Numbered from the stretch's first letter, positions 36,453 to 49,599 are shown. The stretch is DNA of 64,000 nucleotides from Diadema setosum (GCF_964275005.1 NC_092702.1:33703816-33767815), one strand, 5' to 3'. Numbers and translations are program-made. The notes: generated from the letters alone by a model not told the origin.

Positions 36453-39400
36453 TTTGCTACTGTGAGAGTAAGGAGGTGTGGTGGTACCACTTCCTTGGTG
36501 GGAGTCAAACAAGCGGAGTATTACACGGACTATCGGACAATTTGATGCTGTGCATTATAAACGATAGCGACGTGTTGTACAAAGGGGACACGGCAATAAT
36601 ATCGTGTTACATTATGTAACACGATATGTCATCGTCTGATTAGATGAGCTTTTTCGAGTTTGATCAGTCCGTCTTCGAAGCACTCGCGACATAGCTGGAC
36701 TATGATATTTCTATCTTTGACTATGATATGAAATGATATACATGGTGTAGGTTTACTTGTTATATTCAACACGTTCGGACGTTTCCGTCGAAAAAAACAA
36801 ACGAAATACTGGATTTAACAAGTTTGTCAGAAGGTTTTTTAAGTTTGTTTGTTTTTTAATATATTTTTGAATAAGAATTGTCACAGGGTGTGTCCACATG
36901 TACTACGTACATCGACATACTGGCCCATCATTGTAAAGAGGGATGCAAACACTAAGGCGATGTAGTTTCAAACAAGATTGATTGCGTTTTCAGTGTCATA
37001 TACACGAAGGGGCATTTCACTTCCCTTAGTTTCAAACCATTGTTACGCGCGACAACTGACTTCTTTTACTACCGGCCTTGAGAAATGCATGAAGACATTT
37101 TTCAATATCGTCGGCCTACCACTGCCTACTATGTAGGAACAGAAACCACAACTTCCATCAAATTTTGCGTGAAAGCATAAGTTAATGGCTACTGCGTAAA
37201 CAATAGATGTATCATCCTAAAGCCCGCCTATGGGTGAGAAAAAATGCAATTATCCTTCTTCAAATTGACTTTTGTCCTGATTTATGGTTTAATTCTTGTC
37301 CCTTTCTCACTGCCCTCTTTAAACTTTTCTATTTTTATGTTTGTTATATTCTATAATTATGTTGACACATCGATGTTTCTTTCGTGAATTTTATCAAACA
37401 TTTTAAGGACCACTAGAATTACAAACTTATTGGCATAATGAAATTAATATTCTTTCATAAATGTTTTATTGGAAGACATATCGACCTCATATAATCATTA
37501 TACGCATTATTTAGAGATGATACGTCGACCCATGTTGGGGTTTCCTTCGCAACTTGTTGGGGTTTCTTCATGTGTTGCAGCCTTTTTATTTTTCAAAAAG
37601 GGTCTGTTATGATGTCCGGGTTTGTATTTGTTTGTACTATACCAGCAGCGACTGTTGTTACAGACTCAGAGTTCGTCAAGGTTCATATGTTCATAATAAT
37701 TATGGTCACAATGAGCATGATTAGTCATATGTGGTTCATTTTTTTCTACTTTGCTGACTTTACCGTTATAGAGGGGTTTTATTATGTCATCAATTTGAAA
37801 GGAAGTTGAACAAGCTTCTCCACAGCATTCTGCTGTTGTGAATTGATGAGGCCACTGCGAACAACGAATGTCGTAAAAGTGTTACAGTAAATTGAAACGA
37901 AGAATATAATATAGTATAAAATCACATATTTCACATCTCAATAATCCCAACATCTCACACACTTCTATGCTGGTTTTTAGACGCGGCGGGAATGGATACA
38001 TAAAAAAAAAACTGGATAAATCATGATGATTTTTATGTTCGAATTGCCGTAATCATGTTATGAAGACGATAAGACTGTAGTAGACAGTACTCTTCTAGAA
38101 AGCACAAGAAGAATACGAAACTAGAGAGGGATCTCTATGTCATTTACAACAGCATTCTCATGATGCCAAATTACCAGTTCCCTCATGACATTCTTCATGG
38201 AAAGTCATCTTGGGCCTAATTTTTGGCAGTAGTTCAGCATTGTTTCCACCCTGTAGTGTAAACTCATTCCAGACCGTCAGTGAGGGGGAGTGAGAAGTTA
38301 GTAACGTTTTACACGCGCCTGCGGGCGCACACACACACGCACGCACAACGAATTCCACAAGAAGCATAGATTGGGACTCACTTCTAAGCTACAACTAGAA
38401 TATCTCAAATCTCTGTGGAATATAAAATGACTGCTCAGTCAAACCATAAAGCTCGTACTGACCATGCTACATTTTGTCATAAATACCATGGAAGTCACAT
38501 GTTTAATTGGCGAGAATACGTCTAATCTCAATACTGGTAATCATTTAAGTGCAGACTTGCAAATACCTGTTTTCTATGCAAGGGTTGACTACCAATTTTC
38601 TCATTTGGTTTTCATTTTTCATGCTGATGACTTCATCGCTCTTGATAAAAAATAGCTAATAATGGTGTCCAGTATAATCTACCGTCTGAAAGAAAACCTT
38701 TCAGCTAGAAGTTGTATGTATAAGTTATTTGTATACTCTTTGCCGTCTAGTTTTACTACACCTTGTTCATTATGTAGAGCGAAAATCTGCTTCAAGTCAA
38801 ATGTATGTTACTATGACTAGTACACTGTAGTAAAAGAGATTCTGTGTTAAATACTTATGTCACTCATTTATGGTAAGCCACCACAGTGTATATCTGATAC
38901 CGTCGCGACAGTACATACTGGATAAGAAAAGAAATATATGATATTTGTTTAAAAGACTTAAGTTTCTTATCTATTACAGGTGTGTAAATGTCATTTTTCC
39001 ATGCACCTGAATTCATAATCGTCTCGTATACATTAGGAGGCTTTAGATTTTCGCGAAGCGGACCTTCAGAGGAAAAAAAACAAACAAACAAACTGTGTTC
39101 TACGCATGCGCAAAATTCCTTATCAAAATCGATCTCGCGTCATCTGAGTTTTCACGGTAGCTTCTGGACCATATTAAGATTCACGACGCAGAGCGCTATT
39201 TGATGCAATAATCATATGGCGACGCCATTTTACTTTATATAGGCTACGTCCTCGCGTAATCTAAGGCTATTTTGCAAAACGCAGGGAGAGGGGAGAACCG
39301 CCAAAGCAATTGTCTTCTAACGTCCGCGTCACGAAAAATCTAACGCTCCCTATTGTCTCACTGGACACGGAATGTGTGCTTTGAGTGCTGATTGGCACCC

Positions 39401-40961
39401 GAAAAAAAAAAAAAAAACCCGGTTACCCATAGCCCAGTACCACATTGTCCAAAGCTCCTGGCAGGGAAAGGGTTAACGGATTACCTCCGGGAATCTCATG
39501 GATCCTGTGTAAACTGTCTCTGGGAATTTCAGACTTTCGAAAAGAACGGGTCGGAATCTTCAGTAACAAGTGTCTGCCGAGTCAGTGACAACATTAATTT
39601 CAAAGTCTGTCCTATAAGTATTGTCATCATTACGTAATATTACATCGACATGAGGCATATCGAAGTATTGTCTTGTAACTGGTAGCGGTAGACATGTCTC
39701 TTTGAAGGTGAGAGGAAACAACCGCAGACTGTATGTATATCTGTCATTTTGAACTCTGTAACACAGTGCAATAGATTCATGCTAACTTTTACTTTACTTG
39801 TTTTCTGACGCTCGAAATGTACCTTTCTTGTCAAGCAGATTTGGTAAATACACAAATGCATAAAAACTTAATGATTTCGACTATTATTTGTTTTTTGTTT
39901 TTTTTTTTTCGTATTCATGTCATCCGCAACGATGAACTTAATGAGAGATTGCGTATGTTTGTTTCGTTGTGTGTTTATTTTTCGTGTATGTGGATGCGTG
40001 TGTGTAGACTACTGAAGTACGTTGTGCTGGTGTATAACGGGAGTTATAACTAGGAAATCATCATCCATATCGAAGTACCCTAGTTTGCAAACCATTCTCG
40101 ATTAGAATCCCCAAAGTCAACAGTTTGTGGTTTCACCGCACACTGATACAGAGCAGAAAAGAGCCTTGTCAATGCCTATGATACAAGTAATTCAATTATC
40201 TGTATAGTTTCTAAGTTTTGGTTCTGAATTCAAATCCTAACCGGTGCTTTCATCCTTACGGACAAATTTGGGTGTTTTTTTTTTCAATCATGTATCTGTT
40301 CATAATCTATCTTTCTTTCTATACATCTATCTAGCTATATTATATTTATATTCATTTATTCATCAATATTGATTCATCTACTCATATATCAAGTGCAGTT
40401 GGTTATATTCTTTTTGTATTTGCTTACACATACCAATTCATCATCCATTATCATTATCTATTTTTTGACACATCCTCTTCATCCAAGATTTTGTGTGAGA
40501 ACGCCAGGGTATCTGACATTGACAATCTAGCAGAGCAGATCAAGTACAAAAGCGATGAAGTCTAACACGTTCCTCTTATTGCAAACAAATCGTTAAGCTT
40601 AAAGAGTCATTCCAGACAATCTCTGTAATTCAAATTATGTAGCAGGCCAACATAACCCGATAGTGACGGGCATCTAGGTTTGTGGGATTTATGGCGGTCC
40701 TTGAGCAGATAAACCAATACTCTCAAAAACCCAAAACATATTACTTATAATATGTAAAGTGACTGAGCAACTAGCCTATTTCACTGTAGAAATTTACAGG
40801 CAGAAAGCTGGAATAAACTAGTAGTATTCACTGCCAAGAATGAAGTGGTGGAACAACTAGCCCAATTAGCTTTATAGATTGTAGAGCCAGAAAGCTGGAA
40901 TCTTTGCATTGCCAAGATACAATAGCTGTGGCTTCGCAATGTATTGTAGTATGACCACCCA
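36453..40961. other. Interval between genes B and C, first part
   Basis: Begins with the probable gene B 3' UTR (no clear AATAAA seen in the first kilobase). At 39379-39475 there is a repeat segment (CTTTGAGTGCTGATTGGCAC to AAAGGGTTAA) shared with 58285-58359. No gene is supported. Confidence 0.4.
36599..36627. repeat. 29-nt near-perfect palindrome downstream of gene B
   Basis: There are two 14-nt arms around a single central base, 147 nt after the stop codon of gene B and so probably in its 3' UTR. The centre (ATTATGTAAC) fits the PAR-bZIP/E4BP4 consensus RTTAYGTAAY. It could act as a hairpin in RNA or a dimer site in DNA, or be chance. Confidence 0.6.
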
Positions 40962-41130
40962 GGGCCCTGTTTCATAAAGCTGTTCGTAAAGTTACGAACA
41001 ACTTACCAGCGACTGGTGATCAGTTCTGATGTGCTTTACTTATCAGAATTTCCATAACTCCGCACAGGAACTGATCACCAGTCGCTCGTAAGTCGTTCGT
41101 AACTTTAGGAACAGCTTTATGAAACACCCC
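40962..41130. mobile_element. Fold-back element with GGGCCCTGTTTCATAAA end
   Basis: The left arm (CATAAAGCTGTTCGTAAAG, then GCGACTGGTGATCAGTTC) and the right arm are inverse copies around an AT-rich loop; total about 169 bp. Its end resembles two other element families at 42681/52048 and 53411. Confidence 0.75.
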
Positions 41131-41206
41131 AGGAAGATGAATGTATCTATGAAACAAAGGTGGTATATCATGACGGGCCAGGATCGAGGTTGAATGGGTT
41201 CACATT

Positions 41207-41909
41207 ATCCCTTTCATACCAAACTCCTCCGGACGTCACCCGAGCCCACTCTAGACGGATGTGGGGTGTGATTCGTTAAGTAAACACGAGGTGCGGGCAG
41301 AGCACCGTTTCATACCGGAGGCTTGTCTGGAGTGTGTTACCACGACAGCTATTTCTTTTTAAATTGTTTATTTCTTTCCTTCTACAATTAATATTATTAT
41401 ACCCTTAAAATCAAGTCAAAGTATTACAAGGTATAAGAGTGTTTAAGATTAAAAGGTCAAAATCACACTTATTTATCATTACAGTCTATTAATATTGTCA
41501 TCACTGACTTTATCGTCATTAATTGCATACACATGGCATGCATAATGTGCAGTGAAGTGTATACACGTTTTTTTTTTTTTTTTTTTTTTTTTTAACGTAC
41601 ATAGGCCTAAGTAATACAAAGCACGCGCTTATGAGTTCTAGGATTTCCGGTTCCGGTCGACATCCACTGTTCGTGCGGGTGAGGCCTTGGACGACATCCA
41701 GTGTTCATCCACTGTTCATCCACTGTTCATCCACTGTTCGTGCTAGACGGTCTAGCACGCATCGCATCCACTGTTCGTCCACCGTTCATCCACTGTTCAG
41801 CCGGGCGTCTTTTTTTTTCGGGCTACCTTTCATACCAACAGTGGTCTAGGGTGAACAGTGGACGACCTCCGGACGTCATCCACTGTTCAGCGTCTGGTAT
41901 GAAAGGGAT
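41207..41909. mobile_element. Element with ATCCCTTTCATACCA ends and internal ATCCACTGTTC repeats
   Basis: The left end ATCCCTTTCATACCA has its inverse (TGGTATGAAAGGGAT) at the right. CTCCGGACGTCA words recur near both ends. The right half carries many ATCCACTGTTC units, several directly tandem at 41694-41738 and some inverted. Confidence 0.6.
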
Positions 41910-42103
41910 AGTTCAAAAGAGGTCTTGCCACCCTATACTTGAACAGTGGATGTTATGGCAATGACTGGACAGTGTTAAAGATGGAAAACCACATTAAAGT
42001 GGCTGGTACTGTTTTACGTTACTTTGAAAATTACCACATTTGTGACGCCGTACGAAGATTCAGAATACACCTACATGCAAAACGTTTTGCATTAAGTCTC
42101 TTT

Positions 42104-42191
42104 CTTTATCTCTCCCTCTCTCCCTCCCTCTCCCTCCCTCTCCCTCCCTCTCCCTCTCAATCTCCCCATCTCTCTCTCCCTCTCTCTCTCT
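42104..42191 (+). repeat. CT-rich low-complexity tract
   Basis: Irregular CTCCCT/CTCT repeats. Confidence 0.9.
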
Positions 42192-42680
42192 TACTATCCA
42201 TGGTCAGTTTTTGTATAAAGTTTTGCATAAAGTTTCTTTGAGAAGGGTTAGACAGGAAAGAATGGGTATGATACAGGCGATGTGTATTATGGGATAGTGG
42301 GAGCAGAAGATATTGGGCGAGATCTCTGTCCCCACGCCATGTGAAGTACAATAATGACTTGTTTTTGTTTCTCCAAGACCTAGCTGCTGCACCTGAATTT
42401 TATTTTTCGTAGAGAAACTCAACTTTTTGCAACTACTGTACATGGAGTTCTGTCCCGGCAAAACTAAATGACCATAACACTGTTCATCAGTTTTGACTTG
42501 ATTAGATGCTTTTAATGATATTTCATGGACGCTTTGCTGTAGGACCTACTGCATTCCGAACCATTTCTTATGTTGGTTGATCTAACGAAGAGTCAAATTA
42601 CTACTCAATTTAGTACTTTGTGGACCAGACATTCAATCCTTAGAAATTCTGAGGGCTGAATGTCTGAATGCAAATACCAG

Positions 42681-42873
42681 GGGCCTGTTGCATAAAACTC
42701 CAACCGGATTTTTTTCTGGTTGAAATCACAAAATTCCGGTTGGAAGCTCCCAACCAGAGTTTTTATGCAACGGATTTTACATTCTTAGATTAGCAACCTT
42801 AAAAAATTCAGGTTGGGCAAATCCCAACCAGAATTTTCTAAGGTTGCTAAAAAAGTTTTATGCAACGGGACCC
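42681..42873 (+). mobile_element. GGGCC(T)GTTGCATAAA element, copy 1
   Basis: Starts GGGCCTGTTGCATAAAACTC and ends TTTTATGCAACGGGACCC. It contains two hairpin units built on CCAACC/GGTTGG words. It is nearly identical in order to 52048-52248. Confidence 0.75.
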
Positions 42874-42879
42874 AGAGAT

Positions 42880-44493
42880 TTGCATGATAAACCCAGAAGG
42901 ATCAGCGGAACACACACGCAGGCACATACGCACACCTTTGGCTGGAAATGATTAGAGCCCCCAATCAAGGCGACACAAGGAGCCGTTTTTGCATGTCTTC
43001 CTGCAGAGAGGGCGGTATTCATTGCTGTATGCTGGTGCTGTTTACTGATGCTGCGTTTCCACCATGCTCCGACGGCCACTACAGCAGTCACGTTTCAGGC
43101 CACCGTGGACAAAACGGGGTGGGCAAACATGACAGGTCGTACATTGCATTGGATAGTTTACAAGAGAGTATAATTTTGATTTTAAAATAGAGTTTGCTGC
43201 GTTTATCAAGACTGCATTGTTTCAAATAGTTCTACTCTCTATAATTAACCCTGAAGTCAGGCAAAATACCACTTCCGTACCCGAAGCCTTGCGTCATTCA
43301 TCTGGAACGGACATTCCAATGGCCGAGGGGCCTCAATGCTTTCATTTCAATTTAGAATTTCAAGCAAAATAACATACCTATAAAGAGAGACAGCATCTAA
43401 AATAGTCATCAAAGTATGATGTCATATTTACTCAATTAACTCAATATTAGAACGTGCAATCCACGAGAGATTACAGATGTCCGCTAGCACGAAAAAAAAA
43501 ATCTAGGGGAATACAAGGATGTGTGCTTATTGCTTTCAGTTGTAGCTCCAGCTTTTAAATGTCGAATCATTGTGCTAAACGATTTAGTTCGCTGTATTTT
43601 AGAAAATAAAGCTTTTCGGAATATGCAGGTCGCAAATATCTAAAATATGTTTATCTGCAAATATAAACAGCACCATCATAGTAACTGGAGGAGCGCAGTT
43701 CAAATACATTGTAATCACATGTTCTGCTTTTTGTTCCATTTAAACTACTACATGTACCACCCATCTTCAGCAAATCGCAAATGTCTATAAGGTAAAACAG
43801 TGAAACGAGAACTGTTCGCGAAGAGTGCATTTCCGATTTATTCGCAAATATGCAATCTAGATACAAATTTAGAATTTAGAATTATCTATTAGATCTAGAA
43901 TTTTGCGATGAAATTGCAAATAACCACGTACGTCGTCTAAATTTGCGGAAAGTGAATGTAGCGGCGACAGAAATCACGATAATAACATGTGTATTCACAC
44001 AGTAGGATCTACTAAAAATAAAATTAGCATACAGAAAAAAAAAACTTTAATTGTTGCGTGGCTTTTGCATTTACTGATCAATATGACCGTACTTAAAAAT
44101 TTAACATCAGAGTCTAAAGACAAATATCAATTTGTTCAATACAAGGCATTGCTGAGATGAAATGACATCGCTGAGATGAAATGACCTTTTTCAAGCTGTC
44201 AACATTTTTTAAAATGTTTACTATTTGTCACGACCAGACAAAAACTAACCCCAGGGGGATTTTAAAATATCACGTGTTTTAACACATTCAGCTCTTTGCC
44301 CACTGTTGTCATATAGACAAATGATCATTCAAGATAAGTGCAAAGGGGGAAAATAGATAGCAGTCAGTGCATTTACCCAAACGAATCAATGTTATCTCAC
44401 TCTGCACGGGAGAGAACGTATCTCCTTCGAATATAGCGCTGACGTCATTCCACCTTTCTCTCCCCGTCTTTTCCCCCTCCACCTTCTTCCCCT

Positions 44494-44527
<34 letters not shown>

Positions 44528-45846
44528 GCTCTTCTGTCTGTCAATCAGTAACATCGGAAGAATATTTCCTCAGATACATTATAGGCTTGATAGAACATTG
44601 GTAAAGATATTTATATTGGCTTTGTTCATTGCGCAGAACATTGACTCGATTGCTTTTTTGATTCTTGTGAATAACGCGTGATTTTATAACTTAGCAAACA
44701 AATTAAAGTAAACATATACCGCAACCTTTGAAAGATGGGCAAGAGATGCAGGTGCTTTTCCATTGATCTCTATTAGGAAACGCAGATCAGTGTGTTTTTC
44801 CCCACCATGTTTATAGCGCGCATGCGTGTGACAGCATCCGCTAGTGATTGGCGCGCAGTGCTTGTCCAGATAGTGGATAACTGACTTTGTCTGAAAACTG
44901 CAAAAGTGAGAAGTTCAACAAGGGAATTCCTGAGGTATTGTTCAAACTCAACTGATAGCAAGTAATCGCATGTTGGGTCATCCTAGAAGTTAATGCATCG
45001 AGCGGAAAAATCCAGACTGCCCTTGAAGAAGAGAAAGTCTCTCCGCTGGTGACTTGGCTGAATCTACTCCTATAACCAACGCACTTTAAGTTCGTAGGTA
45101 TTTTTTTATACTCATCAGTGGCGCATCGATCAAATTTGATATGCACTTAGATACGAACGTTACCGGTGTATGTATCATGAATTGAATTGAATTGAATTTA
45201 TCGCCACATCATGGGGTGCAACATCCTGATCAGCAAAGCTGATTTCCATAGGATATTATTATGTACAATATGTATTCACGTGTATATGTTTGTGCGTGTT
45301 TGCGTCTGTGTAGCCACATTAGATCTTCATCTATAAAGTTTCTTTTTTTCCTTTTTGTTATCGTAATTCATTTTGTGAGGTAAATTTGTAATGTTGTAGC
45401 AATTCGAAATAGGTAGATACTTAGTAGTTAGGTATGCGTGTCTGGTTAAGAAACGCATTGATTTCAATGCATAAAACATGAATAGGATCCACGTGAATCA
45501 ATGATCAACCTTCAGTCTTTATTAATGGAAATAACGAAACTCTACTGTAATAGCGCAATTAGGATTAAAGGCATAAATTCGAGTGTGTGTATGTGGGGGT
45601 TTCGTGTATTAAATTTTCGGCTCTGTCGCTATAATGCATTTTGTGAAATCCTAGAGCGAACTCGTACCATCACGTATTGACTAGATTCAATCAACCTTTT
45701 AAGTTGATTGTGGTCTATTTTGTTATTCATCCACGGATGGTCATTGTTATCTTGGATATAAACGAATGTCTTGGCTAACTTCTGCAACCTTTTTTCAAGT
45801 CAAACCTTCACTGATTTCCATTTTCTTCATTCTTCGTTCCATATAG
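42880..45846. other. Interval before gene C, nothing firm
   Basis: (CT)n at about 44508-44528, and an AATTG pentamer repeat at 45180-45198 followed by CGCCACATCATGGGGTGCAA, which looks like the end of an interspersed repeat. No exon was recognised. Confidence 0.4.
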
Positions 45847-45900
45847 CGATAAGGGAGTCTACTGCGAGCCTAGCTGAAAGTGCACGCTTCAGGCTTCAGA

Positions 45901-45913
45901 ATGCGGATGGCAG
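45901..45913 (+). CDS. Gene C, first coding exon (13 nt coding)
   Basis: ATG CGG ATG GCA G, then a GTGAGT donor at 45914, phase 1. The exon appears to start at 45847 after a good pyrimidine tract and CATATAG. The 54 nt before the ATG contain in-frame stops (TAA, TAG), so they would be 5' UTR and an upstream non-coding exon is implied. Joined to 47318 it gives MRMAAFDIAL and so on. The start is weakly supported because so little is coding. An alternative is that the terminal exon is joined to another phase-1 exon further upstream. Confidence 0.4.
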
Positions 45914-46988
45914 GTGAGTCCTGGGTGGGATCAGCACTTGGTTTGATGGCCTGATGGCGCCGCGCAATGTTGTGTGCTGCAGGTGTACTGTATCAAAATA
46001 GGTAGCGATTTATTGCTATTTTCATAAAGTGCATAAAGCACCAGCTATAAGATCAAAGTTAAACATGAATGAATGTAAACCATGATGCAAAAGAAACACG
46101 TTTACCATGCATCCAACATCAATCAGTAAAATGCACAGTCACAGTGCTATAAGAATTCTTTCACTAACACAATTTTTTATTTCACTTCGAAGATTTTGGA
46201 TACTGGACTTGTTAGCGTGGTCTGCATGGAGAAACGCTTTTTGTTTTTTTGTTGTTTTTTTTTTATTTTGTTAAAAAAATAATTTAAATAACAAATTAAG
46301 ACTAAAATGGATCTTTTAGTGTAGCGCCCAACACTGCGCAGCTCCTCACATCGCGCTCGTGTATTGTGACATGGTTTGTGTGGTTTCAGTGGATATTATT
46401 GGACCAACATATTATCATTGTTGCAGTAAAATCCAAGGATCTTCCTAGACCCTCAGGAAGGCAGTTTATGAACGGGAAGGACTGTTGGCTCTCCATGTCC
46501 CCATGTTACCTGTCGTGTACTAGAGGCCCAATGCAGTCATGTTGCAGTGCTCCTTCAATGTAGCAACAATAAAGGCGGTTAAGTGTGCTGCTTTTGTGCT
46601 CCTTCTTGGACTGTGCATGTTGGAAAGTGGCATTCATCGTAAACTAGCTGGGCGATGCATTACACAGGCCTTATAGCCGTATTGACAAACCTGTCATCGA
46701 TCGCCAGAACCGGTAAAAAAGTCCCTTAGCCTAGAAGGCTGCCTTAACTGTATACCCGACTTGCCCGAACTCAGTATAGAAATACCTACAGGAATAACTG
46801 TTACGCAGCAGTTGTATTCCCATGATCTTCATTATACGTGATATAAGTGGATACCAGGGAAATTATGGAAACAAATAACAGAATAGGAATCTCATGAAAA
46901 AAAAAGAGAACTCGGAGGGGAAAAGAGCAGGAGGGACCGACCTGTTCAGATGATAGTCGCATTATCTTACATTCAGAGAGTGTTGCAA

Positions 46989-46990
<2 letters not shown>

Positions 46991-47041
<51 letters not shown>
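46991..47041 (+). repeat. (AT)n microsatellite in gene C intron
   Basis: About 25 AT units, 277 bases before the gene C terminal exon. Confidence 0.95.
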
Positions 47042-47045
<4 letters not shown>

Positions 47046-47317
47046 AACATATACAGCCCAGCTGTTTACTCTCTCAAACTCTACCACAGTGTTCATAATT
47101 CTTCCTTCTCTAAAGATATTACGGGCGCAGTCAAAGCTGGCATTTTTATTTTAAATGCACTGCAACTGGTTGCTGGATTTTTTGTTTTTCTTGATTATTT
47201 TGTTGGTGCACATCAGCTGCAACAACAGTTTCTACGAGAGCTATCCATAGAACCAAAATTACATCAATTCATTCATGTCAATTCTCATTTGTTTTTTGTT
47301 TGTTTGTTTTGCTGCAG

Positions 47318-47703
47318 CATTCGACATTGCTTTGTCCGTGTTCTGCGTCCTCATCGGTCTGTTCGTCGTCGGCGTCGTGTTCGCCTTCACGTGGCTAAAA
47401 GTAGCCCACCGCCGGAGGCCCTCAGAAGATGGAGACGAGGAGAGAGACCATGGGACTCGCTGCCAGTCCTCCCCGACCAGGCAGGCGTGGACAACCGACG
47501 TGGGAAATTGGTGGGAACGCGAAAAGACGCGAATAAAAATCACAACGTCAACAAAATCACATTCGGAGACACAATTTATCTCAGTGGTTGCCTCTGGCAT
47601 GACGATGCCGTCAGTGATGAGCCTCCCATCGACTGTTGACAATTCGTCTGTTGACGATTTTGACGATGAAGAAGAAGATGGAATTCCAACCATATCTTGC
47701 TAA
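47318..47703 (+). CDS. Gene C, terminal coding exon: membrane segment and acidic C-terminus
   Basis: The acceptor TTTGCTGCAG ends at 47317. The split codon G|CA gives Ala, and the frame closes at TAA 47701-47703; with exon 1 the product is 132 residues. Residues about 5-30 form one hydrophobic segment (AFDIALSVFC to VVFAFTW). It is followed by a basic flank (K, HRRR), a charged region (SEDGDEERD), a Trp pair, a Ser/Thr-rich stretch, and an acidic cluster (DDFDDEEEDG) just before the end. Two other frames are also open through part of this exon. The hydrophobic frame was chosen because it alone repeats the gene A/B layout and joins in phase 1. Function unknown; probable signal-anchor membrane protein. 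Confidence 0.58.
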
Positions 47704-47938
47704 AATTTACTTCTATGTACCTTTGAAACTTTACTGGCAAGACCCTGTGACTATAATGACCCAGCATTGCAACAGAAACAGTCTTTTTCCGAACTCGGCG
47801 AAAAATTCATGTTTGACAGTTAACGTTGTGCAAGCATTTGCCAGCATCTTGGTTACTTGTATGCCATTTGAGGAAGATGCGGCTCGCTCGCGAATTCAGA
47901 CTTGATCTCGCCGTTGTCGACATCACGTGTTAGTCTCA

Positions 47939-47944
47939 AATAAA
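47939..47944 (+). terminator. Poly(A) signal for gene C
   Basis: AATAAA lies 236 nt downstream of the gene C stop, a normal 3' UTR length for a small gene. This supports 47318-47703 being a terminal exon. Confidence 0.5.
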
Positions 47945-49546
47945 GTCGGTAAGGAAAATACCTCAGTAATGGGGCCTTGCAAAAACCGACCGACTTGTAG
48001 GAATGATTAACTTAGTATGAAAAACACACTGATATAACGGACGGTGCACTGTATCTTGAAATGGAGGTACAAAGGAAAAGAGAACAAAAACAAAGTAAAA
48101 GGAGGAGGAAGAAGAAGAAGGAGAAGAGAAGAACGAAAAGGAGGAGGAAGAGGAGTAGGAAAGGAGTAATGATAGAAAGAAGTCATCACTTTATCCTTCA
48201 TATTTGTTCATGTGTTCACTTGTCAATAGATTCATATTCTATCTCCATTGTGACAACAAAACTAAAAACATACAAAATATATAAAATGAAATTTGACATA
48301 GGAAGCATAATGACAGGTGTCAACAAATAGTGACAGTGAATTGTCGTTTAGTGACCATGTGCATTTACGAATATTTTGTTAAACCCGCCTATCTGCCTTA
48401 CAAGAAGACGGATATTACAGTAAAGTATTGCAAACCCTCTGGAATAATTCAATTCAAATCAAATTTATTTTCATTTTCCGACAAAAAAAAATCCTATACT
48501 TCATTCTTCTTTTTTTTTTTTGGTAATATAGAATGATGTAAGCAAAAATGTGAAATAAACTGAGCATACAACACTAGCGAAATATTATGATAATGAGACA
48601 TTGTAATAGGTGTATAGATAATAAAAGTGAAGCGAGCAATATGTAATACAGTGTATACGAAAATGGAAAATGGAGGGACCCACTGAAAAGACAATGCTTG
48701 TAGTAATGATGCCTTCTTATGTATGCCTTGATCTTGTGCCGTGACTTTGTACCGTGACCTTTTCTGTTGTATAACTATTTCTTGTCTCATCTGTCAATCT
48801 TGCCATCGTTTATAAGACAACAACTCGGGTTGACCGGACAGAAGAAAATTTCGCCCCATTCCAAACAATAATATCTGACATGTCTGAGTATGTAATGTTC
48901 TTAATAATAGAGTTATATCCCATGTCTTAACTGTGTCACTTGATTCAACGCTACTGCCCTAAGACACTTTTTTTTCTTCAAATGATGATTCATGTTGCGT
49001 ATCCATTCCTTGGGATATGTAGCTCGTAAAGTGAACATTAATGGTACTTTCTAACACAGGTGTGAGAATATTTGCAAACAACGCTGGAACCAGATGGAAC
49101 ATGTTCTGTGCTCACAGCAAAATGATCAATGATTTTACCGGGTCATTTACCTCTCTAAATATCCCAAATGATCTTTAGTTTCTTTCTTCATTTGTTGCCC
49201 AAACGAATATATGACAGAGGACACGTCAAAAGCGTAGAACAGCAACCAACAGACTTTGATATCCAAAACGAAGGCTTGTCTCTTTCGAGGTCTCTTTATC
49301 ATCGGTGATTTTCATATTATTAATGTGCAGTTCTTTTCTGTTGTGTTTGCTATCTTGCATGAAATGTAAAGATTCTATAAATAGTCACCCAAAGCTGAAG
49401 CTGGTGAACACGACAGTAGTATTCCTGACTATTTTAATTGTTTGTGTGTTGATTTTTTTTTTGGTTAATCTAAAGCTGAATTCCACTCCATAATAAGTTG
49501 CAATATAAGTTGAATTATATGATGTTATGTTTCATATGTTATGCTT

Positions 49547-49550
<4 letters not shown>

Positions 49551-49599
<49 letters not shown>

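Noticed and set aside
46950..47639. 229-codon open frame overlapping gene C
   Set aside because: It starts inside an (AT)n microsatellite and runs through gene C in a different frame, with no hydrophobic segment and no matching acceptor. The other frame repeats the gene A/B layout and was kept.
47259..47693. 144-codon frame on the minus strand over gene C
   Set aside because: It is a shadow of the gene C exon; Ser/Asp bias follows from the opposite strand's coding sequence.
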